Source of the DNA: Rhizobium croatiense
GTDB taxonomy: Bacteria > Pseudomonadota > Alphaproteobacteria > Rhizobiales > Rhizobiaceae
Length of the DNA stretch: 64,000 bases
Direction: 5' to 3'
Assembly: GCF_019793465.1 (NCBI RefSeq)
Contig: NZ_JAILYJ010000007.1
Coordinates: 186,001 to 250,000 of the forward strand
This document shows positions 54,383 to 64,000 of this stretch, in pieces. The notes under the pieces were generated by a model. The model was not told where the DNA came from, ran no database searches, and was given only the letters and a program-made list of their open reading frames with translations. The translations under genes were made by a program, and so were the position numbers. Position 1 is the stretch's first letter; the number at the start of each line of letters is the position of its first letter.

Positions 54383-55501
54383 TTATGCTACGTTCAGCAC
54401 ACTCTCCGGCGCGAAGACCTCATAGCCGAGCGCTTCGGCGACCGGCTTGTTGGTGATGCGGCCCTTATGCACATTGAGGCCGTTTCTCAAGTGCTTGTCT
54501 TCGGCAATGGCGCGCAGGCCGCGATCGGCGAGCGCCAGGCCATGGACCAGTGTGGCGTTGTTCAGCGCGTGCGCCGACGTGACGGGCACAGCGCCCGGCA
54601 TGTTGGCGACGCAATAATGCACCACGCCGTCGACTTCATAGGTCGGATCGGAATGGGTGGTCGGATGCGAGGTCTCGAAGCAACCGCCCTGGTCGATGGC
54701 GACGTCGACGATGACGGAGCCCTTCTTCATGCCGGACAGCATTTCGCGCGTGACGAGCTTCGGGGCAGCCGCCCCCGGAATGAGCACGGCGCCGATGATG
54801 AGATCGGCCGAAAAGACCTCCTCCTCCAATGCCTGGATGCTGGAATAACGGGTGTGCACACGGCCGGCAAAAATGTCGTCGAGCTGGCGAAGGCGCGGCA
54901 GCGACTTGTCGAGAATGCTGACATCGGCGCCGAGCCCGGCGGCCATCCTGGCGGCGTGCAGGCCGACAACGCCGCCGCCGATCACCGCGACCTTGGCCGG
55001 CAGCACGCCGGGTACGCCGCCGAGCAGGACGCCGAGGCCGCCATTGGCCTTCTGCAGCGCGGTCGCTCCCGCCTGGATCGACAGGCGTCCTGCCACTTCC
55101 GACATCGGCGCCAGCAGCGGCAAGCCACCGCGTTCGTCGGTCACCGTCTCATAGGCGACCGCGGTGACGCCGGAGGCGATCAGGCCCTTGGTCTGTTCGG
55201 GGTCGGGCGCCAGATGCAAGTAGGTGTAGAGAAGCTGACCGTCGCGAAGCTGCGCCCATTCGGCGGGCTGCGGCTCCTTCACCTTGACGATCATGTCGCA
55301 CTTTTCGAAGATATCCTTGGCGGAGGCGGCGATCTTCGCGCCAGCCGCGGCGTAGGTGGCGTCATCGGCGCCGATACCGGCGCCCGCCTTGGTCTCTACC
55401 CAGATCTCGTGGCCGTGGGCGACGTATTCGCGCACCGAGGCCGGAGTCAGACCGACACGATATTCATGGTTCTTGATTTCCTTCGGGCAACCGACACGCA
55501 T
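54383..55501 (-). CDS. ald: Alanine dehydrogenase
   Basis: A 372-residue NAD-dependent enzyme interconverting L-alanine and pyruvate plus ammonium. Signatures: [20 protein letters not shown] at the N-terminus, [11 protein letters not shown] with a substrate-binding Lys, and the dinucleotide fold [20 protein letters not shown] near residue 170. Length is exactly that of the family (about 370). I chose the ATG at 55501, with GAGAGG about 6 bases upstream. It diverges from an Lrp-type regulator, its likely controller; alanine synthesis by this route matters in bacteroids. Confidence 0.95.
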   Translation of the reverse strand: MRVGCPKEIKNHEYRVGLTPASVREYVAHGHEIWVETKAGAGIGADDATYAAAGAKIAASAKDIFEKCDMIVKVKEPQPAEWAQLRDGQLLYTYLHLAPDPEQTKGLIASGVTAVAYETVTDERGGLPLLAPMSEVAGRLSIQAGATALQKANGGLGVLLGGVPGVLPAKVAVIGGGVVGLHAARMAAGLGADVSILDKSLPRLRQLDDIFAGRVHTRYSSIQALEEEVFSADLIIGAVLIPGAAAPKLVTREMLSGMKKGSVIVDVAIDQGGCFETSHPTTHSDPTYEVDGVVHYCVANMPGAVPVTSAHALNNATLVHGLALADRGLRAIAEDKHLRNGLNVHKGRITNKPVAEALGYEVFAPESVLNVA

Positions 55502-55657
55502 TGGCGTTCCTCTCATTTTGTTTCCGCAGCCGGGGATCTCCTCGCACGATGAATCCAACCACCAAGACAGCGAAATGTCCTTGCAAAGACGATTTGCGAA
55601 GAGGCGATTTTTCACGGATTATTGCGTCATCATCATTATTTTTCGAAAGTTCTTCGA

Positions 55658-56119
55658 ATGACTGATCTCGACACCATCGATCTTGCGATTCTCAAGGTCC
55701 TGCAGGCCAATGCCCGCATCACCAACGCCGAACTTGCCGAAAAGATCGGCCTGTCGCCTTCGGCCTGTTCGCGCCGGCTCGACATCCTCGAAAGAAGCGG
55801 TGTCATCGGCGGCTATCATGCGCGGCTTTCGCACAAGGCGCTCGATTACAAGATGATCGCCATCGTGCATATCTCGCTCTCCGGCCAGTTCGCCAAAACG
55901 CTGGCGGAATTCGAAGCCGCTGTGAAGCTCTGCCCGAACGTGCTCGTCTGTTACCTGATGTCGGGCGAATACGACTATATCCTCAGGGTCGCCGCCCGCG
56001 ATCTCGAGGATTACGAGCGCATCCATCGCGACTGGCTTTCGGCGCTTCCCCACGTGGTCAAGATCAATTCGAGCTTCGCGCTCAGAGAAATCATCGACAG
56101 GCCGAATGTGGGACTTTGA
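55658..56119 (+). CDS. aldR: Lrp/AsnC family regulator, likely of ald
   Basis: A 153-residue regulator with an N-terminal helix-turn-helix (LDTIDLAILKVLQANARITN, then LSPSACSRRLDILERSGVI) and a C-terminal ligand-binding RAM domain (residues about 65-145). It is transcribed divergently from ald, separated by 156 bases; in other alphaproteobacteria such regulators activate ald in response to alanine. The ATG at 55658 is chosen because upstream residues are not conserved in the family. Confidence 0.9.
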   Translation: MTDLDTIDLAILKVLQANARITNAELAEKIGLSPSACSRRLDILERSGVIGGYHARLSHKALDYKMIAIVHISLSGQFAKTLAEFEAAVKLCPNVLVCYLMSGEYDYILRVAARDLEDYERIHRDWLSALPHVVKINSSFALREIIDRPNVGL

Positions 56120-56191
56120 GGCCTTGCTTATTTGCCGAAACGCTGCCCAGACTTTCGGAGGGCGCGGACGTTCTCCCCTTTACGGCATATC

Positions 56192-57073
56192 ATGACATCG
56201 AAGACCCACGGTTATATTTTTGTCCTGCTGGCAACCACCATCTTCTCTTTGCAGGATGCCATCTCGAAACATCTGGCGTCGACTTATCCGCCGATCTTCG
56301 TGACGATGATCCGCTACTGGGCCTTCGCGCTGTTCACGATCGTGCTCGCTTCGAAAATGCGGGGCGGCCTCCAGGCGACGGCCCGCACAAAACGCCCGCT
56401 TCTTCAGGTGTTGCGCGGCGTGCTGCTGGCCGTCCAGGTGGTTCTGGCCATCACCTGCTTTGCCGTGATCGGCCTTGCCCGCTCGCAAGCGATCTTTTCC
56501 GCGACGCCGATCCTGATCGCGCTGTTGTCGATGCCGATCCTCGGCGAGCGGGTCGGATGGCGACGGTGGACGGCGATCGGCGTCGGGCTTTGCGGGGTGC
56601 TGCTGATCCTGAAGCCGGAAGGCGAGTTTTTCGACGTGAAATTGCTTCTCGCCATTCTTTCCTGCTTCAACTTCGCCTTCTACGTCATCGCCACCCGTTT
56701 CGTCAGCCGCGACGATTCGTCGATGACCAGCTTCTTCTATACTGGCGTTATCGGCGGCATCACGATGACGCTCGTCGGCCCGTTCTACTGGAGCTGGATG
56801 TCGCCGGGCGACTGGGGCTGGATGGCGCTCGTCTGCATGACCAGCATTTCCAGCCACTATTTCCTGATCCGCGCCTACGATCTTCTCGATGCCGCCGCCG
56901 TCCAGCCGCTGACCTATCTATCCCTGGTCTACGCCTCGATCATCGGTGTGACGATCTATGACGAAACGCTCAGTCTCAACACGATCATCGGCTCGGTCAT
57001 CGTCGTTGCCGCCGGCATCTTCACCATCTGGCGCGAACATGTGGTGGGGCGCAGGGCGGCGGCCGCCAACTGA
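56192..57073 (+). CDS. DMT family permease (EamA type)
   Basis: A 293-residue protein with ten predicted membrane helices and two EamA repeats, the first from YIFVLLATTIFSLQDAISKHLA and the second from LLAILSCFNFAFYVIATRF. The Glu/Asp-poor helices and the motif PILGERVGWRRWTAIGVG are typical of this group of metabolite exporters. Substrate unknown. The ATG at 56192 is chosen since upstream residues are not hydrophobic. It lies 72 bases after the Lrp gene and might be co-regulated. Confidence 0.85.
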   Translation: MTSKTHGYIFVLLATTIFSLQDAISKHLASTYPPIFVTMIRYWAFALFTIVLASKMRGGLQATARTKRPLLQVLRGVLLAVQVVLAITCFAVIGLARSQAIFSATPILIALLSMPILGERVGWRRWTAIGVGLCGVLLILKPEGEFFDVKLLLAILSCFNFAFYVIATRFVSRDDSSMTSFFYTGVIGGITMTLVGPFYWSWMSPGDWGWMALVCMTSISSHYFLIRAYDLLDAAAVQPLTYLSLVYASIIGVTIYDETLSLNTIIGSVIVVAAGIFTIWREHVVGRRAAAAN

Positions 57074-57158
57074 AGTTTCACTGCAATTTTAGCCAAGACC
57101 CTAAAACCATTTCAATTTTCCGGCGCTATACTCCCCTCGCGTTTCATAGGGAGACAGC

Positions 57159-57560
57159 ATGAGCAGCAACTTGAAAATCACGGCGCGGAAGGCCGATCGG
57201 AAGAATTGCCGCGTCTTCGGCAGCGTCAAATATCTGAACAGCGAAGTGGATGTGCGAATTCTCAACCTGTCGGTGACCGGCGCCGCCCTGGAGACGAAGA
57301 CGCCGCTCCATGCCGCTTCCGGCAGCAAGGTGCGCATCGAAGCCGAAAACCTTGGACTGCTCGAAGGCATCATCCGCTGGAAGCACAATGGCCGCATCGG
57401 CATCCAGTTCGACGTGAATTCGAATGCGCGGGCGCAGATTTCCTCCTATTTCCGCTTTTTTCACAGGGAAATCCGGCCGGTACTGGCGGTGCGTCAACTA
57501 AGAGCCGTGACCAACGGCGACCGCCCGCCGCATTCGGCGACATTGACGCTGAAATCGTAG
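57159..57560 (+). CDS. PilZ domain protein
   Basis: A 133-residue protein consisting of one PilZ domain, which binds cyclic di-GMP. The family signature is R-x3-R followed by [DN]-x-S-x2-G; here ARKADRKNCRVFG and ILNLSVTGAAL supply it, with N replacing the more usual D. GGGAGAC lies about 4 bases before the ATG. A diguanylate cyclase is encoded at the right edge of the window (63412). Confidence 0.85.
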   Translation: MSSNLKITARKADRKNCRVFGSVKYLNSEVDVRILNLSVTGAALETKTPLHAASGSKVRIEAENLGLLEGIIRWKHNGRIGIQFDVNSNARAQISSYFRFFHREIRPVLAVRQLRAVTNGDRPPHSATLTLKS

Positions 57561-57854
57561 GACCGCATCGCTTTTGCGCCGAAGGAGCGGGCGACATCGT
57601 TCCGGCGGCTTGCTTCGGCGTCGGACTGGCGCCGCGGTCCTCTGTCGACGGCGGTGAGGCTATGACCACCCTAAACACGACCCCGCCGCCGATAGATTTT
57701 AGCCAGAGGGTTGTGCGATAAATTGCCTTTTAAAACCATTTCGCTTTCGCTGCCGATTGTTGTGACGTCCTGTCATTTTCGCAGTGTACTCCTCGCCAAT
57801 TCGTCCTAATTCTGACGGGCCGGACGATTGCATGATCCCTATAGGAGAGTTTCC
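57561..57854. other. Intergenic region upstream of cpdB
   Basis: About 295 bases with no supportable gene; it holds the promoter of the cyclic nucleotidase gene. An AT-rich segment at 57715-57740 is visible. Confidence 0.35.
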
Positions 57855-59843
<1,989 letters not shown>

Positions 59844-59853
59844 CAGCACTATC

Positions 59854-59883
59854 GACGAAGGCGCGCGGCACAGCGCCTTCGTC
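59854..59883. terminator. Bidirectional hairpin between cpdB and the LysR gene
   Basis: GACGAAGGCGC (59854-59864) and GCGCCTTCGTC (59873-59883) form a perfect 11-base-pair stem. The right arm runs into the LysR stop codon (59882-59884). No long T run follows on either strand. Confidence 0.65.
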
Positions 59884-60850
59884 ATTCGGCCGCGAGCGGC
59901 GGAGCTGGCTCACGCAGTTCCGCCATCTCTGCGTGGAAATCGGCCTGGTTCGGGCAATGGGAAAGCCGTGTGCGGAACGCCTCGATCATCCAGGCGGCGG
60001 CCGGCCCAGGCGGGTTGGCGAGCTGGCGCATCGAATAGATGGCGTATTCGCCCTGTTCGTAGGCATCCAGGTCGAGATGGACGAGCGCGCCGCTGCGGAG
60101 ATCGTCGTGCATTATGGGCGCTGGAAGACCGCCCCAGCCGAGACCGGCCTTGATGAGCTGGTGCTTTGTCGCAATATCGCTGACGCGCCACGTCTTGTAG
60201 GACAGAACGTTGAAATCCCGCCCCCTCGTCCGGCCTGACGCGTCGGTGACGACGAGCTGCACCTCCTCGCGCACGTCGCCGAGCGTGAGCGGCCGGTCGA
60301 TCGCGGCAAGCGGGTGGTCGGGCGCGGCGACGGGCAGCATGAAGGAATGGCCGATCCGTTCCGTGACCATCGAATCGTCCGGCTTGAGCACCGCGCCGCC
60401 GATGCCGATGGTCGCCTTGCCGCTCAGCACAAGATCCATGACCATTCCGAGTTCACCGACATTGAGGTTCAACGAAACGGTCGGGTATCTTTCGCGGAAT
60501 TCGTGCAGCACATCCACCATAGCGCGGGAAGGCACCATGACGCTGATGGCGACGGAAACCTCGGCTTCGAGCCCTTCCTTCAGGCTTTTGACGCGCGCGC
60601 GCATGACCTGCAGGTCGCCCAGAATGCGGCGTGCATCCTCCAGCATCGCCTTGCCCGCCTCCGTCAACTTCGGTTGGCGCGCGCCGGAACGCTCGAAAAG
60701 CGGCATTTCAAGCTGCGCTTCCAGATTGGCAATCGTATAGCTGACGACCGACTGCGCCCGGTTCAGCGTCCGCGATGCGGCCGAAAAGCTGCCTGTTTCG
60801 GCAACGGTCAAAAACACCTGCAACTGGTCCAAAGTCGGGTTCGGAAGCAT
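59882..60850 (-). CDS. LysR family transcriptional regulator
   Basis: A 322-residue LysR-type regulator: helix-turn-helix at residues 1-65 (LDQLQVFLTVAETGSFSAAS, then AQSVVSYTIANLEAQLEMPL) and an effector domain from about 90. I chose the ATG at 60850 because homology starts there; the open frame continues upstream through the promoter region. It is divergent from azoR (139 bases between starts) and is the likely regulator of that gene, with a candidate site at 60868-60889. The ligand is unknown. Confidence 0.9.
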   Translation of the reverse strand: MLPNPTLDQLQVFLTVAETGSFSAASRTLNRAQSVVSYTIANLEAQLEMPLFERSGARQPKLTEAGKAMLEDARRILGDLQVMRARVKSLKEGLEAEVSVAISVMVPSRAMVDVLHEFRERYPTVSLNLNVGELGMVMDLVLSGKATIGIGGAVLKPDDSMVTERIGHSFMLPVAAPDHPLAAIDRPLTLGDVREEVQLVVTDASGRTRGRDFNVLSYKTWRVSDIATKHQLIKAGLGWGGLPAPIMHDDLRSGALVHLDLDAYEQGEYAIYSMRQLANPPGPAAAWMIEAFRTRLSHCPNQADFHAEMAELREPAPPLAAE

Positions 60851-60867
60851 CTTCCATCCATTCCATC

Positions 60868-60889
60868 GATAATTTCGATCGACATTATC
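60868..60889. promoter_or_regulatory. Candidate LysR operator
   Basis: GATAAT and ATTATC form an interrupted dyad of 22 bases with a 10-base spacer that contains TTCGATCGA, between the lysR and azoR starts. The T-N11-A layout of LysR sites is approximated. Binding is inferred. Confidence 0.5.
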
Positions 60890-60989
60890 CCCGTTTTTTC
60901 GATAGCGGGCCAGACTTATTTTCCTCCTCGACACCGCGGCTCACCTCCCAACAACGAGCCGTCAAATTCAATTCGAAAGGAAATGCAGC

Positions 60990-61604
60990 ATGTCGTCCAT
61001 CCTTCTTCTGACGTCCAGCCCGCGCGCCGAGTCGCTCTCGACCCCGATCGCCGTCGATCTCGCCGAAAAGCTGAAGAACCAGAAGCCGGGCAGCGTTGTC
61101 GTTCGCCGCGACCTCGCAACCAACCCGCTGCCGCATATCGATGACCTGTTCACCGGCGCCATCCGCAAACCTGCGGAAGACCGTACCGCCGAAGAGATCG
61201 CCGCCGTCAAGACCTCCGACGAACTCGTCGCCGAACTGTTTGCCGCCGACACGATCGTCATCAGCACCGGCCTGATCAACTTCAATATCTACTCGTCGCT
61301 GAAGACCTGGATCGACAACGTCGCCCGCGCCGGCGTGACGTTCAAGTACACGGAAAGCGGCCCGGTCGGACTCGTCACAGGCAAGAAGGTCTATGTCGTT
61401 CTCGCCTCGGGTGGCGTCTACTCACAGGGTCCGGCCGCTCCCCTGAACCATGCCGTGCCGTACCTGAAGTCGGTTCTCGGCTTCCTCGGCATCACCGACA
61501 TCGAAACCATCCATGTCGAGGGCCTGGCTTTCGGTCCGGAAGCTGCGGAAAAGGCCATCGAGGCCGCCAAGTCGCGCGTCGAGGAAATCGCTCTCGCCGC
61601 CTGA
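60990..61604 (+). CDS. azoR: FMN-dependent NADH:quinone oxidoreductase / azoreductase
   Basis: A 204-residue flavodoxin-fold enzyme that reduces quinones (and azo dyes) with NADH. Features: LLLTSSPRAESLSTPIAVDL at the N-terminus with the FMN phosphate loop, FNIYSSLKTWIDNVARAGVTF, and VVLASGGVYSQG. Length matches E. coli AzoR (201). AAGGAAATGCAGC precedes the ATG. Divergent from the LysR gene. Probably protects against quinone stress. Confidence 0.92.
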   Translation: MSSILLLTSSPRAESLSTPIAVDLAEKLKNQKPGSVVVRRDLATNPLPHIDDLFTGAIRKPAEDRTAEEIAAVKTSDELVAELFAADTIVISTGLINFNIYSSLKTWIDNVARAGVTFKYTESGPVGLVTGKKVYVVLASGGVYSQGPAAPLNHAVPYLKSVLGFLGITDIETIHVEGLAFGPEAAEKAIEAAKSRVEEIALAA

Positions 61605-61623
61605 TCGGCTCAATATTCCCTGG

Positions 61624-61647
61624 AACGGCCGGCCTTCGCCGGCCGTT
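61624..61647. terminator. Bidirectional terminator between azoR and tetR
   Basis: AACGGCCGGC (61624-61633) and GCCGGCCGTT (61638-61647) form a 10-base-pair stem with a 4-base loop. It begins 20 bases past azoR and lies just before the tetR stop on the other strand. Confidence 0.8.
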
Positions 61648-61649
61648 CG

Positions 61650-62225
61650 TCATTTGTCGATACCGGCGACAAAAGCCCGGATGGTCTCCAGGATTTCGGC
61701 CGACAGAGCCTCGTCGGAGGAAATCCTGGCAAGACCGACGCCACCGGCCATCATCGCGAAGGCCATGATGGCCTTGCGCCGTCTTTCCCCTTCATCGGCT
61801 CCCGCGGCCTTGCTCGCCAACCCCGCGAAATTGCGCCTCAGTCCGTCCGTCGCGATCGCTCGCGCCTTCTCGCCGCTGCGCGATATATCGGAGGTCAGCG
61901 CTGCAAAAGGGCAGCCCTCGCCTGGATTGTCGCGGTGACAGTTGCTGACATAACGCTCGGCGATATCGGCAGCCGTCATCTCCGCCGGGTTGATCCCCTC
62001 GGCCTCCAGCTTGCGTCCCCATGAATCGAAAGCCGACTGGATCGCCTCGGCGACCAGATCGTCGCGGGAGGCGAAGTGCTTGTAAAAGCCGCCGACGGTC
62101 AGCCCGGCCTCCTTCATCAGGTCGGCAACGCCGATACCGTCGAGTCCCGCTTCGCGCAGACGCCTGGATGCGGTCTCGACGATCTTCTCATGCGTCTTCT
62201 GTTTTTCCAGCTGCGAACGCCCCAT
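61650..62225 (-). CDS. TetR family transcriptional repressor
   Basis: A 191-residue TetR regulator. The N-terminal DNA-binding part reads RRLREAGLDGIGVADLMKEA, then LTVGGFYKHFASRDDLVAEA, the strongly conserved helix-turn-helix. The C-terminal half has CHRDNPGEGCPFAALTSDI, found in TetR proteins that act on SDR or nitroreductase genes. I chose the ATG at 62225, with AAGAGG 6 bases upstream. It is divergent from the SDR gene at 62319, presumably its target. Confidence 0.9.
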   Translation of the reverse strand: MGRSQLEKQKTHEKIVETASRRLREAGLDGIGVADLMKEAGLTVGGFYKHFASRDDLVAEAIQSAFDSWGRKLEAEGINPAEMTAADIAERYVSNCHRDNPGEGCPFAALTSDISRSGEKARAIATDGLRRNFAGLASKAAGADEGERRRKAIMAFAMMAGGVGLARISSDEALSAEILETIRAFVAGIDK

Positions 62226-62245
62226 CGGTGCCTCTTGACTTATGT

Positions 62246-62285
62246 GGATTACACTCATAATCCTTATAGATAACGATCATAATCC
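62246..62285. promoter_or_regulatory. Candidate TetR operators
   Basis: GGATTA-cactca-TAATCC (62246-62263) is a dyad. TCATAATCC occurs twice in direct orientation, at 62255-62263 and 62277-62285, 22 bases apart, two helical turns. Both lie between the divergent starts of tetR and the SDR gene. Confidence 0.55.
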
Positions 62286-62318
62286 ATAGCGTTGTCATTT
62301 CCAAGAGGAGCATGAATC

Positions 62319-63095
62319 ATGCGTCTAAGAAACAAGGTGGCCCTGATCACCGGCGGCAACAGCGGCATCGGTCTTGCCACCGCCAAGGCCTTCATCGATG
62401 AGGGCGCCAGGGTCGTGATTACCGGCCGCAATCCGGAAACGCTGGCCGCCGCCGAAAAGGCGCTTGGCGCCGGCACAGTGGCCCTGAGGCTCGACGTCAC
62501 CGATGCCGTCGCCACCGAAAAGGCCTTTGCTGAAGCGGCCGGAACGGCCGGCAAGTTCGACATCGTCTTCGCCAATGCCGGCATCGGCGGGGCGACACCG
62601 CTCGGTGACACGTCGCCCGCGCAGTTCAACCAGATCATCAGCACCAATCTCACGGCGGTTTTCTTCACCGTGCAGGCGGCCCTGCCGCATCTTAACGACG
62701 GCGCTTCGGTCATTCTCAATGGTTCCGTGCACGCCGTGGTCGGGGCTCCCGGCTGGTCAGCCTATGCAGCGAGCAAGGCGGCGGTCCGTGCGATGACGCG
62801 CAATATGGCCTCCGAGCTTGCACCGCGCGGCATCCGCGTCAATCAGGTGACGCCCGGCGGCACGAAGACGCCGATCTGGTCGCCGATGGCACAGACGGAA
62901 GACGCGATGTCGGCACTCGAGGCCCGCCTCGGCGGCATGAGCCCGCTCGGCCGCATGAACGAAGCCGACGAAATCGCCAAGGCGGCGCTCTATCTGGCCT
63001 CGGATGACGCGTCCAACGTCACCGGTATCGAGATCACCGTCGATGGCGGCATGACGAGCGCGCCTGCGGGCGCCAAGATCTTTCGGGTCGCCTGA
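62319..63095 (+). CDS. SDR family oxidoreductase
   Basis: A 258-residue classical SDR. The cofactor-binding TGGNSGIGLATAKAF is at residues 12-26, NAGIGGATP near 87-95, the Ser in ILNGSVHAVVG, and YAASKAAVR for the catalytic Tyr-Lys. The Arg-rich GITVDGG-like C-terminal segment appears as GIEITVDGGMTSA. Substrate unknown. AGAGGAG lies about 9 bases before the ATG. Its partner regulator is the divergent TetR gene, so it is probably inducible by a small electrophile or quinone. Confidence 0.9.
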   Translation: MRLRNKVALITGGNSGIGLATAKAFIDEGARVVITGRNPETLAAAEKALGAGTVALRLDVTDAVATEKAFAEAAGTAGKFDIVFANAGIGGATPLGDTSPAQFNQIISTNLTAVFFTVQAALPHLNDGASVILNGSVHAVVGAPGWSAYAASKAAVRAMTRNMASELAPRGIRVNQVTPGGTKTPIWSPMAQTEDAMSALEARLGGMSPLGRMNEADEIAKAALYLASDDASNVTGIEITVDGGMTSAPAGAKIFRVA

Positions 63096-63106
63096 GCGAA
63101 CGAAAG

Positions 63107-63130
63107 GCTGGGCAGTCGACCTTGCCCAGC
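63107..63130 (+). terminator. Terminator of the SDR gene
   Basis: GCTGGGCA (63107-63114) and TGCCCAGC (63123-63130) form an 8-base-pair stem with an 8-base loop, followed by an AT-rich but T-poor stretch. It also lies just past the MFS remnant on the opposite strand. Confidence 0.55.
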
Positions 63131-63135
63131 ATCGC

Positions 63136-63411
63136 TTAACCATTCCTGACGCGGTGGGTAATACGAAACAGGACGATTGCCAAATTGGCGGCGGCAAGCA
63201 ACAGCGGGACATGGAGCATCGTCTGGATGCCGGAGGAGGCGATCAGGTTGCCGGCGATCAGCGGAAAGCCGAAGACGCCGATGAAATAGGACAGCGAGAA
63301 CAAGAGCAGCGATTGCGGCATAAGGCCCATGGGCGCCTCGTTTGCCGCCAGGTCATGGATGACGGAATAGGTCAGTCCATAACCCAGTCCCAGCATGGCC
63401 GCGGCGCCGGC
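63136..63411 (-). pseudogene. C-terminal remnant of an MFS transporter
   Basis: About 90 codons match the last third of a major facilitator transporter: GYGLTYSVIHDLAANEAPMG, then LFSLSYFIGVFGFPLIAGNL and two further hydrophobic helices. The homology continues upstream of the only ATG (63396) as far as the diguanylate cyclase stop codon at 63412, and then ends abruptly. An MFS protein needs about 400 residues, so this is a truncated gene, not a functional one. It is in the same frame as the cyclase gene. Confidence 0.72.
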
Positions 63412-64000
63412 TTAGCCGAGTTTCACCACGCCGGAGCGGCCGACGACGCAGTTGCGGCCGCTCTTCTTTGCCGCGTAAAGCCGGCCGTCGGCAGCCGACA
63501 GCACCGTGGTGAAACTGGTGCCGTCCTCGTCGGCGGTCGCGACGCCGATGCTGACGGTGACCGGATTGTCATCCGGCGTCTTGACGCTGGTCGCGATCGT
63601 CCAGCGCAGACGCTCGGCAAGCAATAGTCCTTCCTCCTGGTTCGTGCCAGGGCAGACGGCGACGAACTCCTCGCCGCCGAAGCGGAAGATGCGGTCGCTG
63701 GAGCGCAGCGTCGTGCCGAGCCGGGCGGCGATCGACTTCAGCACCGCGTCACCCTGGAGATGACCGTAACCGTCATTGACGTCCTTGAAGTGATCGGCGT
63801 CAATAATGAGAACGGTCGCAGACAGCCCCTGCCGCAGCGCCTCGCGCAACATCACCGGCGCCTCCAGCTCCATGCGCGTGCGGTCATAGACGCCGGTCAG
63901 CATGTCGCGGCCGGTGCGCTCCAGAAGATCGTTGTAGCGCTCGCGGAATGTCAGATCGCCGAAGACGTCGCTGATGGAGCGCGCGGCGGCGTCGGCGCCG
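63412..64000 (-). CDS. Diguanylate cyclase (GGDEF domain), cut by window edge
   Basis: The C-terminal 195 codons of a GGDEF protein that makes cyclic di-GMP; the N-terminus is beyond position 64000. The domain begins DMLTGVYDRTRME and contains the active-site GGEEF in RFGGEEF. An allosteric inhibition site RSSD lies five residues before it, so product inhibition is expected. The stop codon lies exactly at the boundary with the MFS remnant, which raises the possibility that the C-terminus was altered by the rearrangement. Confidence 0.9.
   Translation of the reverse strand, partial: GADAAARSISDVFGDLTFRERYNDLLERTGRDMLTGVYDRTRMELEAPVMLREALRQGLSATVLIIDADHFKDVNDGYGHLQGDAVLKSIAARLGTTLRSSDRIFRFGGEEFVAVCPGTNQEEGLLLAERLRWTIATSVKTPDDNPVTVSIGVATADEDGTSFTTVLSAADGRLYAAKKSGRNCVVGRSGVVKLG

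Overview
The window looks like chromosomal DNA of a fast-growing Rhizobium (R. etli / R. leguminosarum / R. phaseoli group). This rests on the uniformly GC-rich, wobble-GC codon use, an exoR homologue, the alphaproteobacterial cluster dgt-argS-SPOR-nagZ-scpAB-tatABC-serS-surE-pcm-nlpD, a popZ-valS pair, DUF6074 and KTSC small proteins, and palindromic intergenic repeats of a kind I associate with this genus. Species assignment is inference. No phage, insertion sequence, CRISPR array or plasmid replication gene was recognised.

Region 1 (1-15.2 kb, minus strand) is a housekeeping block, read from right to left: dgt, argS, a very large SPOR-domain membrane protein ending in a perfect palindromic terminator, nagZ, scpA-scpB (chromosome condensation), tatA-tatB-tatC (Tat export), serS, surE, pcm and a LysM/M23 lipoprotein cut by the window start. 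Several junctions are 4-base overlaps.

Region 2 (15.4-25.1 kb) holds an Fe-S assembly protein, xth, exoR, a FadL-type outer membrane protein, valS, popZ and a second Pcm-like methyltransferase. The tolC gene expected between popZ and the methyltransferase is not there.

Region 3 (25-31.6 kb) is an accessory stretch of short genes around tRNA-Cys and tRNA-Asn: secreted peptides, a lipoprotein, CsbD, zinc-ribbon-like and KTSC proteins, two low-affinity iron permease family proteins, two microproteins (33 and 25 aa) and an orphan hairpin-terminator unit that may be a small RNA.

Region 4 (31.8-45.3 kb) has glycerate kinase, an epimerase, a lytic transglycosylase and a 1-Cys peroxiredoxin, then a nitrate assimilation locus: nasT-nasS, a sigma-54 promoter followed by a hairpin/terminator leader, and narK-nirB-nirD-nasA. 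NasS/NasT should sense nitrate and control readthrough of the leader terminator, while the sigma-54 promoter should supply nitrogen-limitation control. No siroheme synthase gene follows.

Region 5 (45.3-64 kb) contains a HAD phosphatase, cfa, an SDR and a ChrR-like cupin protein that has lost most of its zinc-site residues, cysK-alaX-sseA-GNAT (sulfur and alanine chemistry), a 150-bp palindromic repeat, DUF1203, alanine dehydrogenase with divergent Lrp-type regulator, a DMT transporter, PilZ, a Tat-exported 2',3'-cyclic nucleotidase, the divergent pairs lysR/azoR and tetR/SDR, and a diguanylate cyclase abutting an MFS transporter remnant at the right edge.
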